Shown here in pieces: positions 10,435-20,891 of a stretch of 64,000 nt of DNA. How positions within the stretch are numbered: the first letter of the stretch is position 1; every line of letters begins with the position of its first letter. Both the position numbers and the translations under genes were made by a program. Origin of the DNA: Prochlorococcus sp. AG-347-K20 (GTDB lineage Bacteria > Cyanobacteriota > Cyanobacteriia > PCC-6307 > Cyanobiaceae). The stretch is taken from contig QCCH01000006.1 of NCBI GenBank assembly GCA_003281315.1, positions 28,986 to 92,985 on the forward strand, written 5' to 3'. The notes beneath the pieces were generated by a model, which ran no database searches, was not told the origin of the DNA, and worked only from the letters and a program-made list of their open reading frames with translations.

Positions 10435-10929
10435 ATGAATATTTTGAAAAATCTCTTTTTATTTAATAAAAAATCTGAAAAAAATAAAGAATTTAGTCCT
10501 GGATTGGTTGACCAATCTTTAGAAATTGCAAAGTTAGTAAAAGAAGCAAGAATTCAACAAAACCTTACAATTAAGGAATTGTCATACATTTCAAAAATCC
10601 CTGAACGAATAATAAACTCTATTGAAAATAATAATAAAAGTACTAGGCCAGAGTATCCTTTTATAAGATCTATATTAATTAAATTAGAGGAATGCTTAGT
10701 ATTAAAAAAAAATACATTATTAAATTTAGCAGTTAAAGAAAGAAAAATTATAAAGAAAAAGGGAAAGGATTTTATGTTCAGGAAATTCGATCTTATCAAT
10801 ACATGGCAAGGAAGTCTTTTGTATTTTTTTATATTAGTTTTAACTATTTTTATATTAAAGAGATACTTTATTTTAAATGTAAATGTTATAGAGATTCAAA
10901 ATATTGAAAATCAAATTATTGATAAATAA
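10435..10929 (+). CDS. RodZ-like protein: cytoplasmic helix-turn-helix plus one membrane helix
   Basis: A 164-residue protein with an XRE/RodZ-type helix-turn-helix near residues 24-75 (LVKEARIQQNLTIKELSYIS, then KIPERIINSIE). A single membrane helix follows at about 125-145 (LLYFFILVLTIFILK), then a short exterior tail. The topology and the degenerate HTH recall RodZ, a cytoskeletal adaptor in cell-shape control, but the long C-terminal domain of RodZ is missing. Picocyanobacterial homologues are generally hypothetical. The assignment is structural only. It lies alone, convergent with malQ. Confidence 0.6.
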   Translation: MNILKNLFLFNKKSEKNKEFSPGLVDQSLEIAKLVKEARIQQNLTIKELSYISKIPERIINSIENNNKSTRPEYPFIRSILIKLEECLVLKKNTLLNLAVKERKIIKKKGKDFMFRKFDLINTWQGSLLYFFILVLTIFILKRYFILNVNVIEIQNIENQIIDK

Positions 10930-10942
10930 TTTTTAATAATAT

Positions 10943-12463
10943 CTATATTAGAGTTCTCCCAAAATTATTTCCTAGCTCACTAAACATTTTTATATTTTTT
11001 TCTATTTCTTCTAAAGGACAATTTAACTTCCATTTCCAGTTATTTTTTGTGGTCCCAGGTTTGTTTAATCTACTTGAATCGTCTAGAGATAATAGATCTT
11101 GTAATGGAGCGATAAAAAGATTAGCATTTGTCTCCATGCCAATTTCTATTAAATCCCAAGAAGGATTTTCTGAAAATTTATACTCATCTTTTATTCTGTT
11201 TTGGGATTCATAATCTAAATTTTTCCACCATGAAACAGAAGTAGAGTTGTCGTGAGTACCTGTATAAACAACCCAATTTTCTCCTTCTATATTCTTTGGT
11301 AGATAAGGATTATCTTCATTGCCATCAAAAGCAAATTGTAATATTTTCATGCCAGGTAGTTCGAAGTTTTTCCTTAATTTCTCTACATCTGGAGTTATTA
11401 CTCCCAGATCCTCCGCAATAATAGGTAGATAGTTACCCCCTAGATCCTTTTTTACTTTATTTAATAGTGTTTTACCTGGAGAATTTATCCATTTTCCAAT
11501 AATTGCCGTTTTAGAATTGCCATTAACTCTCCAGTAACCTGCTAAACCCCTGAAATGATCAAATCTTAATATATCCACAAGTTCAAATTGTCTTTGAAAT
11601 CTTTTTCTCCACCAATTGAAATTAGTCCTTTTATGCTTTGACCAAAAGTAAGTTGGGGTACCCCATAATTGTCCTGTTGATGAAAAATAATCAGGTGGAA
11701 CACCACTTTGAAAGATTAAATCTCCATTTTTAAAAATTGAAAATAATGATTTATTACTCCATACGTCGGCGCTGTCTCTAGAGACATAAAAAGGCAAATC
11801 TCCTATCAGCTTAATATTTCTTGATTTTGCAAAGTTTTTAATAACGCTCCATTGCTCATCAAGATGCCATTGTATTAATTTTTTAATAAGTATCTCTTCA
11901 CTTTTTTTCTTAATCCATGATTTTAAGAATTTGTTATTTTTTATTTTAAATTCTTGAGGCCATTCCCACCAAGGTAACATATTAAATTCTTCTCTGATAA
12001 CAACAAATGTTGCATAATCTTCAACCCAAGAATGCCTACTGACCCATTTTTCAAAATTAATTTTTCTTTCTTCAGATTGTGAACTCCAACCTCGCAAAAG
12101 GAGGAGACCTAATTTTTTTGTTAGGTCATCCGCAATATCAAAATCAAAATGATCTTTATTCTGATTTGTTGGACCTAGATTTTCTTTATCTGAGATGTAG
12201 ATAAAACCTTTTTCGATTAAATCATCTATATCCAAAAACCATGGGTTTATTGCAAAACTAGATGGGGAACTATATGGCGAACCTGTAGAGTCAGTAGGTG
12301 TAAGAGGTAAAAATTGCCAGTATTCAATTCCATGCTTATGAAGTTTTCTTATCCAATCTTTAGCTCCTCTCCCAAAAGTTCCACATACTCTTCCTCCCGG
12401 AATACATGTTGGATGCATAAGTACGCCTAATGATTTTCTTGCAATAATTGACTCTATAGGCAT
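10943..12463 (-). CDS. malQ: 4-alpha-glucanotransferase (GH77, amylomaltase/DPE1 type)
   Basis: Disproportionates maltodextrins during glycogen turnover in the cytosol. The length (506 residues) fits the single-domain bacterial/plastidial enzyme. GH77 motifs are clear: the nucleophile aspartate in LRFDHFRGLAGYW, the acid/base glutamate in IIAEDLGVITPD and the third aspartate in YTGTHDNST. The N-terminal SPYSSPSSFAINPWF is also typical. The gene has its own 245-bp upstream spacer, shared with divergent prs. Together with the GH57 enzyme at 28.5 kb, it marks an active glycogen metabolism that runs at night in this phototroph. Confidence 0.96.
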   Translation of the reverse strand: MPIESIIARKSLGVLMHPTCIPGGRVCGTFGRGAKDWIRKLHKHGIEYWQFLPLTPTDSTGSPYSSPSSFAINPWFLDIDDLIEKGFIYISDKENLGPTNQNKDHFDFDIADDLTKKLGLLLLRGWSSQSEERKINFEKWVSRHSWVEDYATFVVIREEFNMLPWWEWPQEFKIKNNKFLKSWIKKKSEEILIKKLIQWHLDEQWSVIKNFAKSRNIKLIGDLPFYVSRDSADVWSNKSLFSIFKNGDLIFQSGVPPDYFSSTGQLWGTPTYFWSKHKRTNFNWWRKRFQRQFELVDILRFDHFRGLAGYWRVNGNSKTAIIGKWINSPGKTLLNKVKKDLGGNYLPIIAEDLGVITPDVEKLRKNFELPGMKILQFAFDGNEDNPYLPKNIEGENWVVYTGTHDNSTSVSWWKNLDYESQNRIKDEYKFSENPSWDLIEIGMETNANLFIAPLQDLLSLDDSSRLNKPGTTKNNWKWKLNCPLEEIEKNIKMFSELGNNFGRTLI

Positions 12464-12708
12464 GTTTTCAATATATTTTGATTCTTTAAACTTAACGTGT
12501 TTTTAATTCTCTAAATTTAACCTTATACAAATTTTTTTTAATTGACAAATATCATTGTTGATTTTTAAGTCTGGATAAATATAAAGTCTAATTTTTAATC
12601 AACAATTTTTTGCTTAATTGAGGTGGCTTTAAAAATATCTAGTCATTATCTTTTGCGAAATTCACATAAACGACTACGATGATAATATAGTTTTATGGTG
12701 CAAATTTC

Positions 12709-13704
12709 GTGACAAGTTTCATCACGGCAATGCAGAGTAAAGAATCGGACTTTAATCTAACTAATAGTAGATTAAGGTTAGTAAGTGGGACAACAAACCC
12801 AAAGTTGGCTGAAGAAATTGCATCATACTTAGGGATTGAAAATGTACCTTTAATATCTAAAAGATTTGCAGATGGAGAACTTTATGTTCAGATTCAGCAA
12901 TCTATTAGGGGTTGTGATGTATTCCTTATACAACCTACATGCGCTCCTGTAAACGATAGTTTAATGGAGCTGATGATCATGGTTGACGCTTGCAAAAGAG
13001 CTTCTGCAAGACAAATAACGGCTGTAATTCCCTATTTTGGATATGCAAGGGCAGATAGGAAAACCTCAGGAAGAGAGTCTATAACTGCAAAATTAACTGC
13101 CAATTTACTAGAGAAATCAGGAGTTGATAGAGTTTTAGCGATGGACTTACACTCGGCTCAAATACAAGGCTACTTCGATATACCATGCGATCATATTTAC
13201 GGTTCACCTGTATTAATTGATTATCTAGAATCTTTAGATTTAGAAGAAATAGTTGTAGTCTCTCCTGATGTAGGCGGGGTAGCAAGAGCAAGAGCGTTCG
13301 CGAAATTAATGAATGATGCGCCGTTGGCTATCATTGATAAAAGGAGAGCTGCGCATAATATCGCTGAAAGTCTAACGGTTATCGGTGAAGTCAAAGGTAA
13401 AACGGCTATTCTTATAGACGACATGATAGACACGGGAGGTACAATTTGTTCTGGAGCAAATTTACTAAAAAAAGAAGGAGCTAATAAAATATTTGCATGT
13501 GCCTCACATGCTGTATTTTCTCCTCCTTCTTATGAAAGATTAAGTTCTAAGAATCTTTTCGAACAAGTTATTGTGACAAACAGCATACCAGTTATATATA
13601 AAGATAATTTTCCACAGTTAAAAGTTCTTTCCGTCGCAAATATGCTTGGGGAAGCTATTTGGAGAATCCACGAAGAAAGTTCTGTTAGTTCTATGTTTAG
13701 ATAA
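12709..13704 (+). CDS. prs: Ribose-phosphate pyrophosphokinase
   Basis: Makes PRPP from ribose 5-phosphate and ATP for nucleotide, histidine and tryptophan synthesis. The 331-residue class I enzyme has the flexible-loop/ATP region (YFGYARADRKTSGRESIT), the histidine segment MDLHSAQIQGYF and the PRPP-binding loop ILIDDMIDTGGTI. The GTG at 12709 is chosen because it gives the N-terminus MTSFITA, which matches the cyanobacterial form. An alternative ATG lies 21 bases inside. A five-codon ATG frame (12694-12711) overlaps the GTG start in the -1 frame. The 245-bp region before the gene is very A+T-rich and contains no other gene. Confidence 0.96.
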   Translation: MTSFITAMQSKESDFNLTNSRLRLVSGTTNPKLAEEIASYLGIENVPLISKRFADGELYVQIQQSIRGCDVFLIQPTCAPVNDSLMELMIMVDACKRASARQITAVIPYFGYARADRKTSGRESITAKLTANLLEKSGVDRVLAMDLHSAQIQGYFDIPCDHIYGSPVLIDYLESLDLEEIVVVSPDVGGVARARAFAKLMNDAPLAIIDKRRAAHNIAESLTVIGEVKGKTAILIDDMIDTGGTICSGANLLKKEGANKIFACASHAVFSPPSYERLSSKNLFEQVIVTNSIPVIYKDNFPQLKVLSVANMLGEAIWRIHEESSVSSMFR

Positions 13705-13716
13705 AAAAATTATTTT

Positions 13717-14151
13717 TTACAAACCTTGTAATTTCTTGAGTCTCTCAGTTTCAAGCTTAAATTGTTTTTCGATCTTTTCAGGAACATTATCTGGACACAC
13801 TTGAAGAGCTGATTCAACTAATTGCAGAGATGCAATAAATTGTAATTGTTTCATATCAACTTTTTGTTCTTTCTTTTTCTCTATTATCTTCCCTCCATGT
13901 TTTTGTGATACTACTGATGCGAACGTTGCTGAGGCAACGTTTAATGTTTTTGGGAAATCCAGATCAAATCCTTTTCTTGTCGCATTACAGAGAAATGAAA
14001 CACCCATCCCGTGATATAAATCTAAATCATTTTTATTGGCAGGCGAATTTTTAACATTTGCATTTACTTTATTAAATTCATTATTTGTATCAAATAAAAA
14101 AGATGAAAAAATTAGAGGAATTGCAAAAATTTTAGATATTTTTAAACTCAT
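13717..14151 (-). CDS. Conserved secreted hypothetical protein
   Basis: A 144-residue protein with an N-terminal hydrophobic segment (about residues 6-20) that looks like a signal peptide or anchor. A soluble part follows with YHGMGVSFLCNATRKGFDLD and a helical C-terminus rich in K, E and Q. Two cysteines (in FLCNA and QVCPD) could form a disulfide in the lumen or periplasm. I recognise it as a picocyanobacterial conserved protein without a known function. It is convergent with prs (12-bp gap) and 72 bp downstream of the next minus-strand gene. Confidence 0.6.
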   Translation of the reverse strand: MSLKISKIFAIPLIFSSFLFDTNNEFNKVNANVKNSPANKNDLDLYHGMGVSFLCNATRKGFDLDFPKTLNVASATFASVVSQKHGGKIIEKKKEQKVDMKQLQFIASLQLVESALQVCPDNVPEKIEKQFKLETERLKKLQGL

Positions 14152-14223
14152 ATTTGATTTATTTTTAATTCACATTACTAAAGATAACATTTTTTATTTT
14201 TAAACTAAATCTGCCCACAGAAT

Positions 14224-14763
14224 TTATTTAATAATTTTAATTTCGTGATGATTCTCTACTATTTTAAGCATATTTTTGTTCCATGAATATATAACCCTAA
14301 ATCTATAATTATCAGAATCTACAAGTCTTGTATGTTCAAGAATATACCAATCTTTGTAAGAAGATTCAAAAATCATTTCGTGTTCGTCGACTTGTTTAAT
14401 ATTTGAAATACCTTCATCATTACTTAAATAAAAATTTTCCCTCTTAAGTTGATGGCCTTTTAAAAATGCATGCATTTCTCCTCGTTCTTTATACTGGGGA
14501 TTTTCGTCAAAGAAATTATATTTTTTTTCTGGATACCAAGTAAATTTATAATGCGACTCCCATTCAGACTTACTCTCGAGAGCTTGAATATTTATATTCA
14601 TACTTAAATTATAAGTTTTTTGTGCTTCATCGAGAAAATACGTTCTATTAGATTTCCATAATCCAATATTCCTGGAAAACCACCTTTTTAAATTACTATT
14701 TAAGTTTATTTCAGGAGGGTTTTCACCGAAATGTAAATTTTTCTTTGGATTAATAGCAACCAT
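14224..14763 (-). CDS. Conserved hypothetical, possible CpcS/CpeS-like calycin fold
   Basis: A 179-residue soluble protein without signal peptide or membrane segment. The pattern WFSRNIGLWKSNRTYFLDE near residue 28 resembles the start of CpcS/CpeS-type phycobiliprotein lyases and related lipocalin-like proteins. The rest alternates short beta-type stretches, and the end FRVIYSWNKNMLKIVENHHE could be the closing strands of a barrel. The resemblance is only by eye; substrate or chromophore is unknown. Prochlorococcus keeps a reduced phycoerythrin system, so a lyase-type role would be plausible but unproven. ATG start at 14763, 106 bp before divergent sasA. Confidence 0.5.
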   Translation of the reverse strand: MVAINPKKNLHFGENPPEINLNSNLKRWFSRNIGLWKSNRTYFLDEAQKTYNLSMNINIQALESKSEWESHYKFTWYPEKKYNFFDENPQYKERGEMHAFLKGHQLKRENFYLSNDEGISNIKQVDEHEMIFESSYKDWYILEHTRLVDSDNYRFRVIYSWNKNMLKIVENHHEIKIIK

Positions 14764-14869
14764 TTATAAAAAAGTCCTATTTATTTAATAGCCTATCTGT
14801 AAAATAAAAAAAAATATCTTAAGGTGTTTATAAGGATTAACAGCTTTTCAACACTTCAGAGGAATTCAT

Positions 14870-15988
14870 TTGAATGATAAAAAAGAGCTAAAATTAATAC
14901 TTGTGGCAGCTAGAAATCAACTTTCTAGTAATGATATTAAGTCCCTAATAGCTTATTTAGAATCAGATGATTGTGAGTTTGAGACATCTCTCCAGATCTC
15001 AGAACCCACAGAGCAACCAGAATTACTTGAATTACATAGATTAGTTGCTATTCCTGCTCTTATAAAGGTTTCCCCAGCTCCAAAGCAAATATTTGCTGGA
15101 AGTAATATTTTCTCTCAGTTGCAAAAATGGTTGCCAAGGTGGTCACAGGAAGGCTTAACAAAAAATCTTGGGATTAATTTGCAGCCATCCAAAATTGATT
15201 CAACAAGAACTCAAAAAGAATTTCTATTGGAAGATGAACTTCTTGTTTTAAGACAAGAAAATGAGACATTAACAAAAAGAATAGAATCTCAGGAAAGATT
15301 ATTAAGAATGGTCGCGCATGAATTAAGAACACCTTTAACAGCTGCTACTTTGGCTGTTCAAAGTCAAAAACTCGGACAAATAGATATTTCAAAATTGCAG
15401 GAGGTTATTAAAAGACGTCTTGAAGAGATTGAACTCTTATCTCAGGATCTTTTAGAGGTTGGAACAACTAAATGGGAAGCATTATTTAATCCTCAGAAAA
15501 TTGATTTAGGTAATATTAGTGCTGAAGTAATACTCGAATTAGAAAAATTATGGAGATTAAGGAATATTGAAATTGATACTGATATTCCATCTGATCTGCC
15601 AAGTGTATTTGCAGATCAAAGAAGAATGAGGCAAGTTTTTTTAAATTTATTTGAAAATGCTATTAAATTTTCTAAAGATTCTGGATCTATAAAAATCACT
15701 ATGATTCATAAGACAAATCAATGGGTAGAAATAACAATTTGTGACAAAGGTGCAGGTATTCCTTTGAGCGAACAAAAAAGAATTTTTCTAGATAGGGTTA
15801 GACTTCCCCAGACTTCTGAAGGAACTTCAGGATTTGGTATAGGGTTATCAGTATGTAGGAGAATAGTACAAGTCCATGGAGGAAGAATATGGGTTGTATC
15901 TGAAGTAGGGGAAGGTTCCTGCTTCCATTTCACAGTTCCTGTGTGGCAAGGACAAAACAAAGAGCAACAATACTTGACGAAAGGCTAG
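14870..15988 (+). CDS. sasA: Circadian clock output histidine kinase SasA
   Basis: Reads KaiC state and phosphorylates the response regulator RpaA. The 372-residue protein has an N-terminal KaiB-like thioredoxin-fold sensory domain (about 5-95), a linker, a HisKA domain with the phosphorylated His150 in [15 protein letters not shown], and a HATPase domain with N box ([11 protein letters not shown]), G1 (CDKGAGIP) and G2 (GFGIGLSVC). No better start than TTG 14870 is visible; it is preceded by AGAGGAATTC, which contains a Shine-Dalgarno-like GAGGA. Prochlorococcus lacks kaiA, so SasA works in a damped KaiBC timer. The gene stands alone and ends 41 bp before tRNA-Glu. Confidence 0.95.
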   Translation: MNDKKELKLILVAARNQLSSNDIKSLIAYLESDDCEFETSLQISEPTEQPELLELHRLVAIPALIKVSPAPKQIFAGSNIFSQLQKWLPRWSQEGLTKNLGINLQPSKIDSTRTQKEFLLEDELLVLRQENETLTKRIESQERLLRMVAHELRTPLTAATLAVQSQKLGQIDISKLQEVIKRRLEEIELLSQDLLEVGTTKWEALFNPQKIDLGNISAEVILELEKLWRLRNIEIDTDIPSDLPSVFADQRRMRQVFLNLFENAIKFSKDSGSIKITMIHKTNQWVEITICDKGAGIPLSEQKRIFLDRVRLPQTSEGTSGFGIGLSVCRRIVQVHGGRIWVVSEVGEGSCFHFTVPVWQGQNKEQQYLTKG

Positions 15989-16029
15989 CCTTACTCTTAG
16001 TTTTTAATAAGCTGTTATGCTAGTTTCCT

Positions 16030-16102
16030 GGCCCCATCGTCTAGAGGCCTAGGACACCTCCCTTTCACGGAGGCGACAGGGGTTCGAATCCCCTTGGGGC
16101 TA
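16030..16102 (+). tRNA. trnE: tRNA-Glu (anticodon UUC)
   Basis: The cloverleaf folds fully. The acceptor stem pairs GGCCCCA with TGGGGCT (one G-U), the anticodon stem CCTCC/GGAGG carries loop CTTTCAC with anticodon TTC, and the T stem AGGGG/CCCCT carries loop TTCGAAT. The discriminator is A and the CCA end is not encoded. In cyanobacteria this tRNA serves both protein synthesis and the glutamate entry to tetrapyrrole (chlorophyll, haem, corrin) synthesis. Confidence 0.97.
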
Positions 16103-16113
16103 TTAATTTAAAT

Positions 16114-16656
16114 TTATAACGATCTTTTTGATGATTTTGCTTGCCTATCTACGGCAATTAAATTTTCTGAAAGATCCTTTTTCAGTCTTTTCTCTATCAT
16201 CCCTATTGGCATCCACTGACAACCTTGAACAGTAAGATCATAAATTAATGAGTTTGTTGAAGTATTTTTAATATTTTGAATTTTCCAACTACCCTCAAAC
16301 TTTCTGAAATCACCTTTTATTAAATTAAATTTTAAGAGGCCAAGCTCCTTATCTTCAAATAAATCTATAGTTACTTCAGCTGAAAACTTTATGCCAAGGA
16401 AATCCTGAGCCCCAACTTGTTTGAGGTGGACATTATTTCCCTTCTGAAATATTTTTTTGCTCGATAAAAGATTTGGTATGTAGAGATTTAGCCGATCATA
16501 ATCTGTTAAAACACTCCACAAAGAATCAAAACTTGCAGAAGTTGTAAGTTGAGCTGCCAGTCGTCTTGTCCCACTGGAAAACTTCTCCATCGTCTGCTCA
16601 ATTGTCCTGTAATCATTGTTTTTAAAATGATCTTCTGATTCTTGAGGATTATTCAT
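16114..16656 (-). CDS. SRPBCC (START/polyketide cyclase-like) lipid-binding fold protein
   Basis: A 180-residue soluble protein of the SRPBCC superfamily. After about 35 residues it shows the typical start strand and helix (RRLAAQLTTSASFDSLWSVL, then TDYDRLNLYIPNL), the central VKQVG/QDFLGIKF strands, and a C-terminal long helix (MIEKRLKKDLSENLIAVDRQ). Cyanobacterial and plastid homologues are described as cyclase/dehydrase or COQ10-like proteins that bind a hydrophobic ligand; the ligand here is unknown. It is convergent with tRNA-Glu at an 11-bp distance. Confidence 0.72.
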   Translation of the reverse strand: MNNPQESEDHFKNNDYRTIEQTMEKFSSGTRRLAAQLTTSASFDSLWSVLTDYDRLNLYIPNLLSSKKIFQKGNNVHLKQVGAQDFLGIKFSAEVTIDLFEDKELGLLKFNLIKGDFRKFEGSWKIQNIKNTSTNSLIYDLTVQGCQWMPIGMIEKRLKKDLSENLIAVDRQAKSSKRSL

Positions 16657-16834
16657 AAATGAATTTTTTAATTAGATAAAAAATTATTTTTGTGTAACTA
16701 TACAGATAAAAACAACAAATACTGAAAAATTAAAATAATTTCTTTTATTTATCCCGATCTCAAAACGTAACCATTTTTGTAAAATCACTACAAATTAAAC
16801 TACAAATTGATAATCTTTTATAAAAGAAATCTAA

Positions 16835-17950
<1,116 letters not shown>

Positions 17951-18060
17951 ATATTTTATATCTAGATTTAAGTTTCACCTACTAAATACTTTTTGGTTTA
18001 GACACAATATGTAGCTAATATTTAAAAAAAAGAGGATTTTAAATAAAGAATATTAAAAAT

Positions 18061-19584
18061 ATGCCTTCAACTTTAAGTAATCCTCTAAGACTAGGTTTAC
18101 GGCAGGAAAGAGTCATATCTCCACAATGCTTAGTAATATTTGGTGCTAGTGGAGACCTTACTCATAGAAAATTAATACCAGCCTTATTTGAACTCTATTT
18201 GCAAAGAAGAATTCCTAGTGAGTTTGGAATAGTTGGTTGTGCGAGAAGACCTTGGACTGATACTGAGTTTAGAGAAAAGATGAAAATAAAGCTATCAAAT
18301 CAAATATCGGGTAAAGTAAGGGAGTGGGAACAATTTTCTAATTATCTTTTCTATGAACCAGTTGACTTACAACAAAGTGATCATGTAGTAAGGCTTTCTA
18401 GAAGATTAAATGAAATTGATAAAACACAAGCTACTCATGGGAATAGAACATTTTATTTATCAGTATCTCCGAATTTCTATGCAAGTGGATGTAAAGCTCT
18501 TAAAGCAGCTGGCCTTTTAGATGACCCTAAGAAAAGTCGTATAGTGATTGAAAAACCTTTTGGAAGAGATTATTCAAGTGCAAAAAAATTGAATAAGATC
18601 GTTCAAAGTTGCGCTGAAGAAAGTCAGATTTACAGGATTGATCATTATCTAGGTAAAGAGACAGTTCAAAATATTCTTGTTTTGAGGTTTGCTAACACTA
18701 TTTTTGAACCAATATGGAACAGAAATTATATATCAAGTGTTCAAATTACTTCATCTGAAACAGTTGGGGTTGAAGATAGAGCAGGTTATTACGAAAGCTC
18801 TGGTGCTCTAAGGGATATGCTTCAAAATCATATGACTCAAATGCTTGCTGTTACTGCTATGGAACCTCCTGGAAAGTTTGAACCAGAAGCGATAAGAAAT
18901 GAAAAAGCTAAGGTTCTTCAAGCTTCAAAACTTGCTGACGAAAATGAACCGTGGAATTGTTGCATAAGAGGTCAATATGGAGAGGGAGGAAATATTTCAA
19001 ATCAACTAAAAGGATATAGGCAGGAAGAAGGTGTTAATTGTAATAGCACAACAGAAACTTATATTGCGACAAAAGTTTTCGTTGATAACTGGCGTTGGCA
19101 AGGTGTTCCTTTTTATTTGAGAACAGGTAAAAGACTACCTAAAAGACTTGGAGAAATAGTCTTGACTTTTAAAGATGTTCCTGTTCATTTATTTGAATCA
19201 ACAATAATAAATCCCGCCCCAAATCAACTTATCCTTAGAATTCAGCCGAATGAAGGTGCTACTTTTAAATTTGAGGTAAAATCTCCTGGTTCTGGAATGA
19301 AATCAAGGCCTGTTGAAATGGAATTTTCTTATGATGAATCATTTGGAGAACCCTCAGATGAAGGCTATGTAAGATTATTAGCTGATGCAATGCTTTCTGA
19401 CCCAACCTTATTTACTCGAAGTGATGAAGTAGAGGCGGCCTGGAAACTTTATACGCCATTAATAGAATTGATGGATAATTCTCCTTGGAAGTTACCTATT
19501 TATAATTATGAATCTATGACTTGGGGACCTCCTGAGTCTGATCAATTAATTTCAAAAGATAATATTTTCTGGCGTAGACCCTAA
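18061..19584 (+). CDS. zwf: Glucose-6-phosphate 1-dehydrogenase
   Basis: Entry enzyme of the oxidative pentose phosphate pathway, producing NADPH in darkness. The 507-residue protein has the coenzyme motif FGASGDLTHRKL near residue 30 and the active-site signature RIDHYLGKETVQN. The C-terminal domain shows RTGKRLPKRLGEI. Normal family length. It is followed by opcA after 2 bp, the conserved cyanobacterial pair. Cyanophages carry zwf too, but the neighbours here are all host housekeeping genes. Confidence 0.98.
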   Translation: MPSTLSNPLRLGLRQERVISPQCLVIFGASGDLTHRKLIPALFELYLQRRIPSEFGIVGCARRPWTDTEFREKMKIKLSNQISGKVREWEQFSNYLFYEPVDLQQSDHVVRLSRRLNEIDKTQATHGNRTFYLSVSPNFYASGCKALKAAGLLDDPKKSRIVIEKPFGRDYSSAKKLNKIVQSCAEESQIYRIDHYLGKETVQNILVLRFANTIFEPIWNRNYISSVQITSSETVGVEDRAGYYESSGALRDMLQNHMTQMLAVTAMEPPGKFEPEAIRNEKAKVLQASKLADENEPWNCCIRGQYGEGGNISNQLKGYRQEEGVNCNSTTETYIATKVFVDNWRWQGVPFYLRTGKRLPKRLGEIVLTFKDVPVHLFESTIINPAPNQLILRIQPNEGATFKFEVKSPGSGMKSRPVEMEFSYDESFGEPSDEGYVRLLADAMLSDPTLFTRSDEVEAAWKLYTPLIELMDNSPWKLPIYNYESMTWGPPESDQLISKDNIFWRRP

Positions 19585-19586
19585 AA

Positions 19587-20888
19587 ATGAAACCTCAACT
19601 AACACTCCAAACCCCGTTAGAACTGCCTTATCAGGAAATTTCTAATTACCTTAATAAATTATGGATTTCAGAAGATAACGATAATAGTGGAGCTAATACT
19701 TTTACATTAATGGTCTGGCAGCCTGCTTGGCTAGAACAATGTATGGTTCAAAAAGGATTATTAAATGGACCAATTACTGGAAATTTAAGTCCAGAGATAA
19801 TTGAAGTTGCTAAAAAATTCATACTAGATCAAGGACTTCCTATCACTACTTCTCTTAGTAGTGAAGAATTATTGAATTCGTTGAAGGAAAATTTATCTAA
19901 TCAAGACTTTGAAGATTTTAGAGGACAATTTTTTGAATCATCAATAAGTAGATTGAATCCAAGAAGATTAATAACTCTAGCGCCAACGTTAAATAAAAAT
20001 TCAGATATCAAAACTTTTGTATCCGCTTACTGTCCACTAAGTGATACTCCGGCTATGCAACCTATATGTGGGGATTTAGTTGTTATTAGGGGAGACTCCA
20101 CCTCAATATCTAATAAAGGATTAAAAATAATTGATGAATTATCTATTGATGAATTACCTACATGGTTGTGGTGGAATGGAAACTTGGATGAATCGCCTGA
20201 AATCTTCGAATATTTTACTAATCATGGTCTAAGGTTAATAATTGATACTGCTCTTGGATCGCCAAAAAGATGTTTAAAAGTTTTAGATCAATTAAATAAT
20301 TCAAATAAAGCTATTAATGATTTGAATTGGGTTAGATTGAAAAATTGGAGAGAATCATTAGCAATGATTTTTGATCCTCCATCGAGGAGACCAATTTTAG
20401 ACCATATTACTGATATTGACATCGATATCGCAGGAGATCATATGATTCAAGCGTTGTTTTTGATTTCATGGATTAGCGATAAACTTGGTTGGTCTTTTAT
20501 AAGAGTTGAAAAGGATACAGAATCAACAAAAATAGAGTTTGAAAGAATTAATGGCGAAATAATTTCTGCATCAATTAATCCCTTATCTTTGGGAAATCCA
20601 AGTATTCATTTAGGACAAGTTATTGGATTGAGGCTGATTTCAAAAATTAGTGAGGTTCAAAAAAATAATACTTGTGTAATACTTGGCTGTGAATCAGTGG
20701 AATGTATGAGACTTGAAGCAGGAGGAATGGCTAATATGGAATTAATAGAACAAGTTGTTCCAAATTCTTTTTCTACATCAGAGTATGATGTTAGTAAATT
20801 ATTGGGAAGTAGTAGAGGTAATACCAGTCCTCTTTTTGAAAATTCTATCAAAATAGCCCTTCAAATATTTAATGGTTTTAATAACTAA
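19587..20888 (+). CDS. opcA: OpcA, glucose-6-phosphate dehydrogenase assembly/activator protein
   Basis: A 433-residue OpcA family protein. In cyanobacteria OpcA activates G6PDH allosterically and mediates thioredoxin-dependent redox control, shutting the oxidative pathway in the light. The sequence is soluble, begins with a short N-terminal stretch and includes the conserved VSAYCPLSDTPAMQPICGDL region; several cysteines in the C-terminal part (CVILGCESVECMRLEAGG) are candidates for redox regulation. It starts 2 bp after zwf and ends 3 bp before cobB, so the three genes probably form one transcript. Confidence 0.93.
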   Translation: MKPQLTLQTPLELPYQEISNYLNKLWISEDNDNSGANTFTLMVWQPAWLEQCMVQKGLLNGPITGNLSPEIIEVAKKFILDQGLPITTSLSSEELLNSLKENLSNQDFEDFRGQFFESSISRLNPRRLITLAPTLNKNSDIKTFVSAYCPLSDTPAMQPICGDLVVIRGDSTSISNKGLKIIDELSIDELPTWLWWNGNLDESPEIFEYFTNHGLRLIIDTALGSPKRCLKVLDQLNNSNKAINDLNWVRLKNWRESLAMIFDPPSRRPILDHITDIDIDIAGDHMIQALFLISWISDKLGWSFIRVEKDTESTKIEFERINGEIISASINPLSLGNPSIHLGQVIGLRLISKISEVQKNNTCVILGCESVECMRLEAGGMANMELIEQVVPNSFSTSEYDVSKLLGSSRGNTSPLFENSIKIALQIFNGFNN

Positions 20889-20891
20889 TAA

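Noticed and set aside
12554..12603. Inverted repeat GTTGATT...AATCAAC before prs
   Set aside because: Only 7 bp with a long, A+T-rich loop; expected by chance in such sequence.
18061..19584. zwf as a cyanophage auxiliary gene
   Set aside because: It is paired with opcA and cobB in host order and has host-like neighbours.
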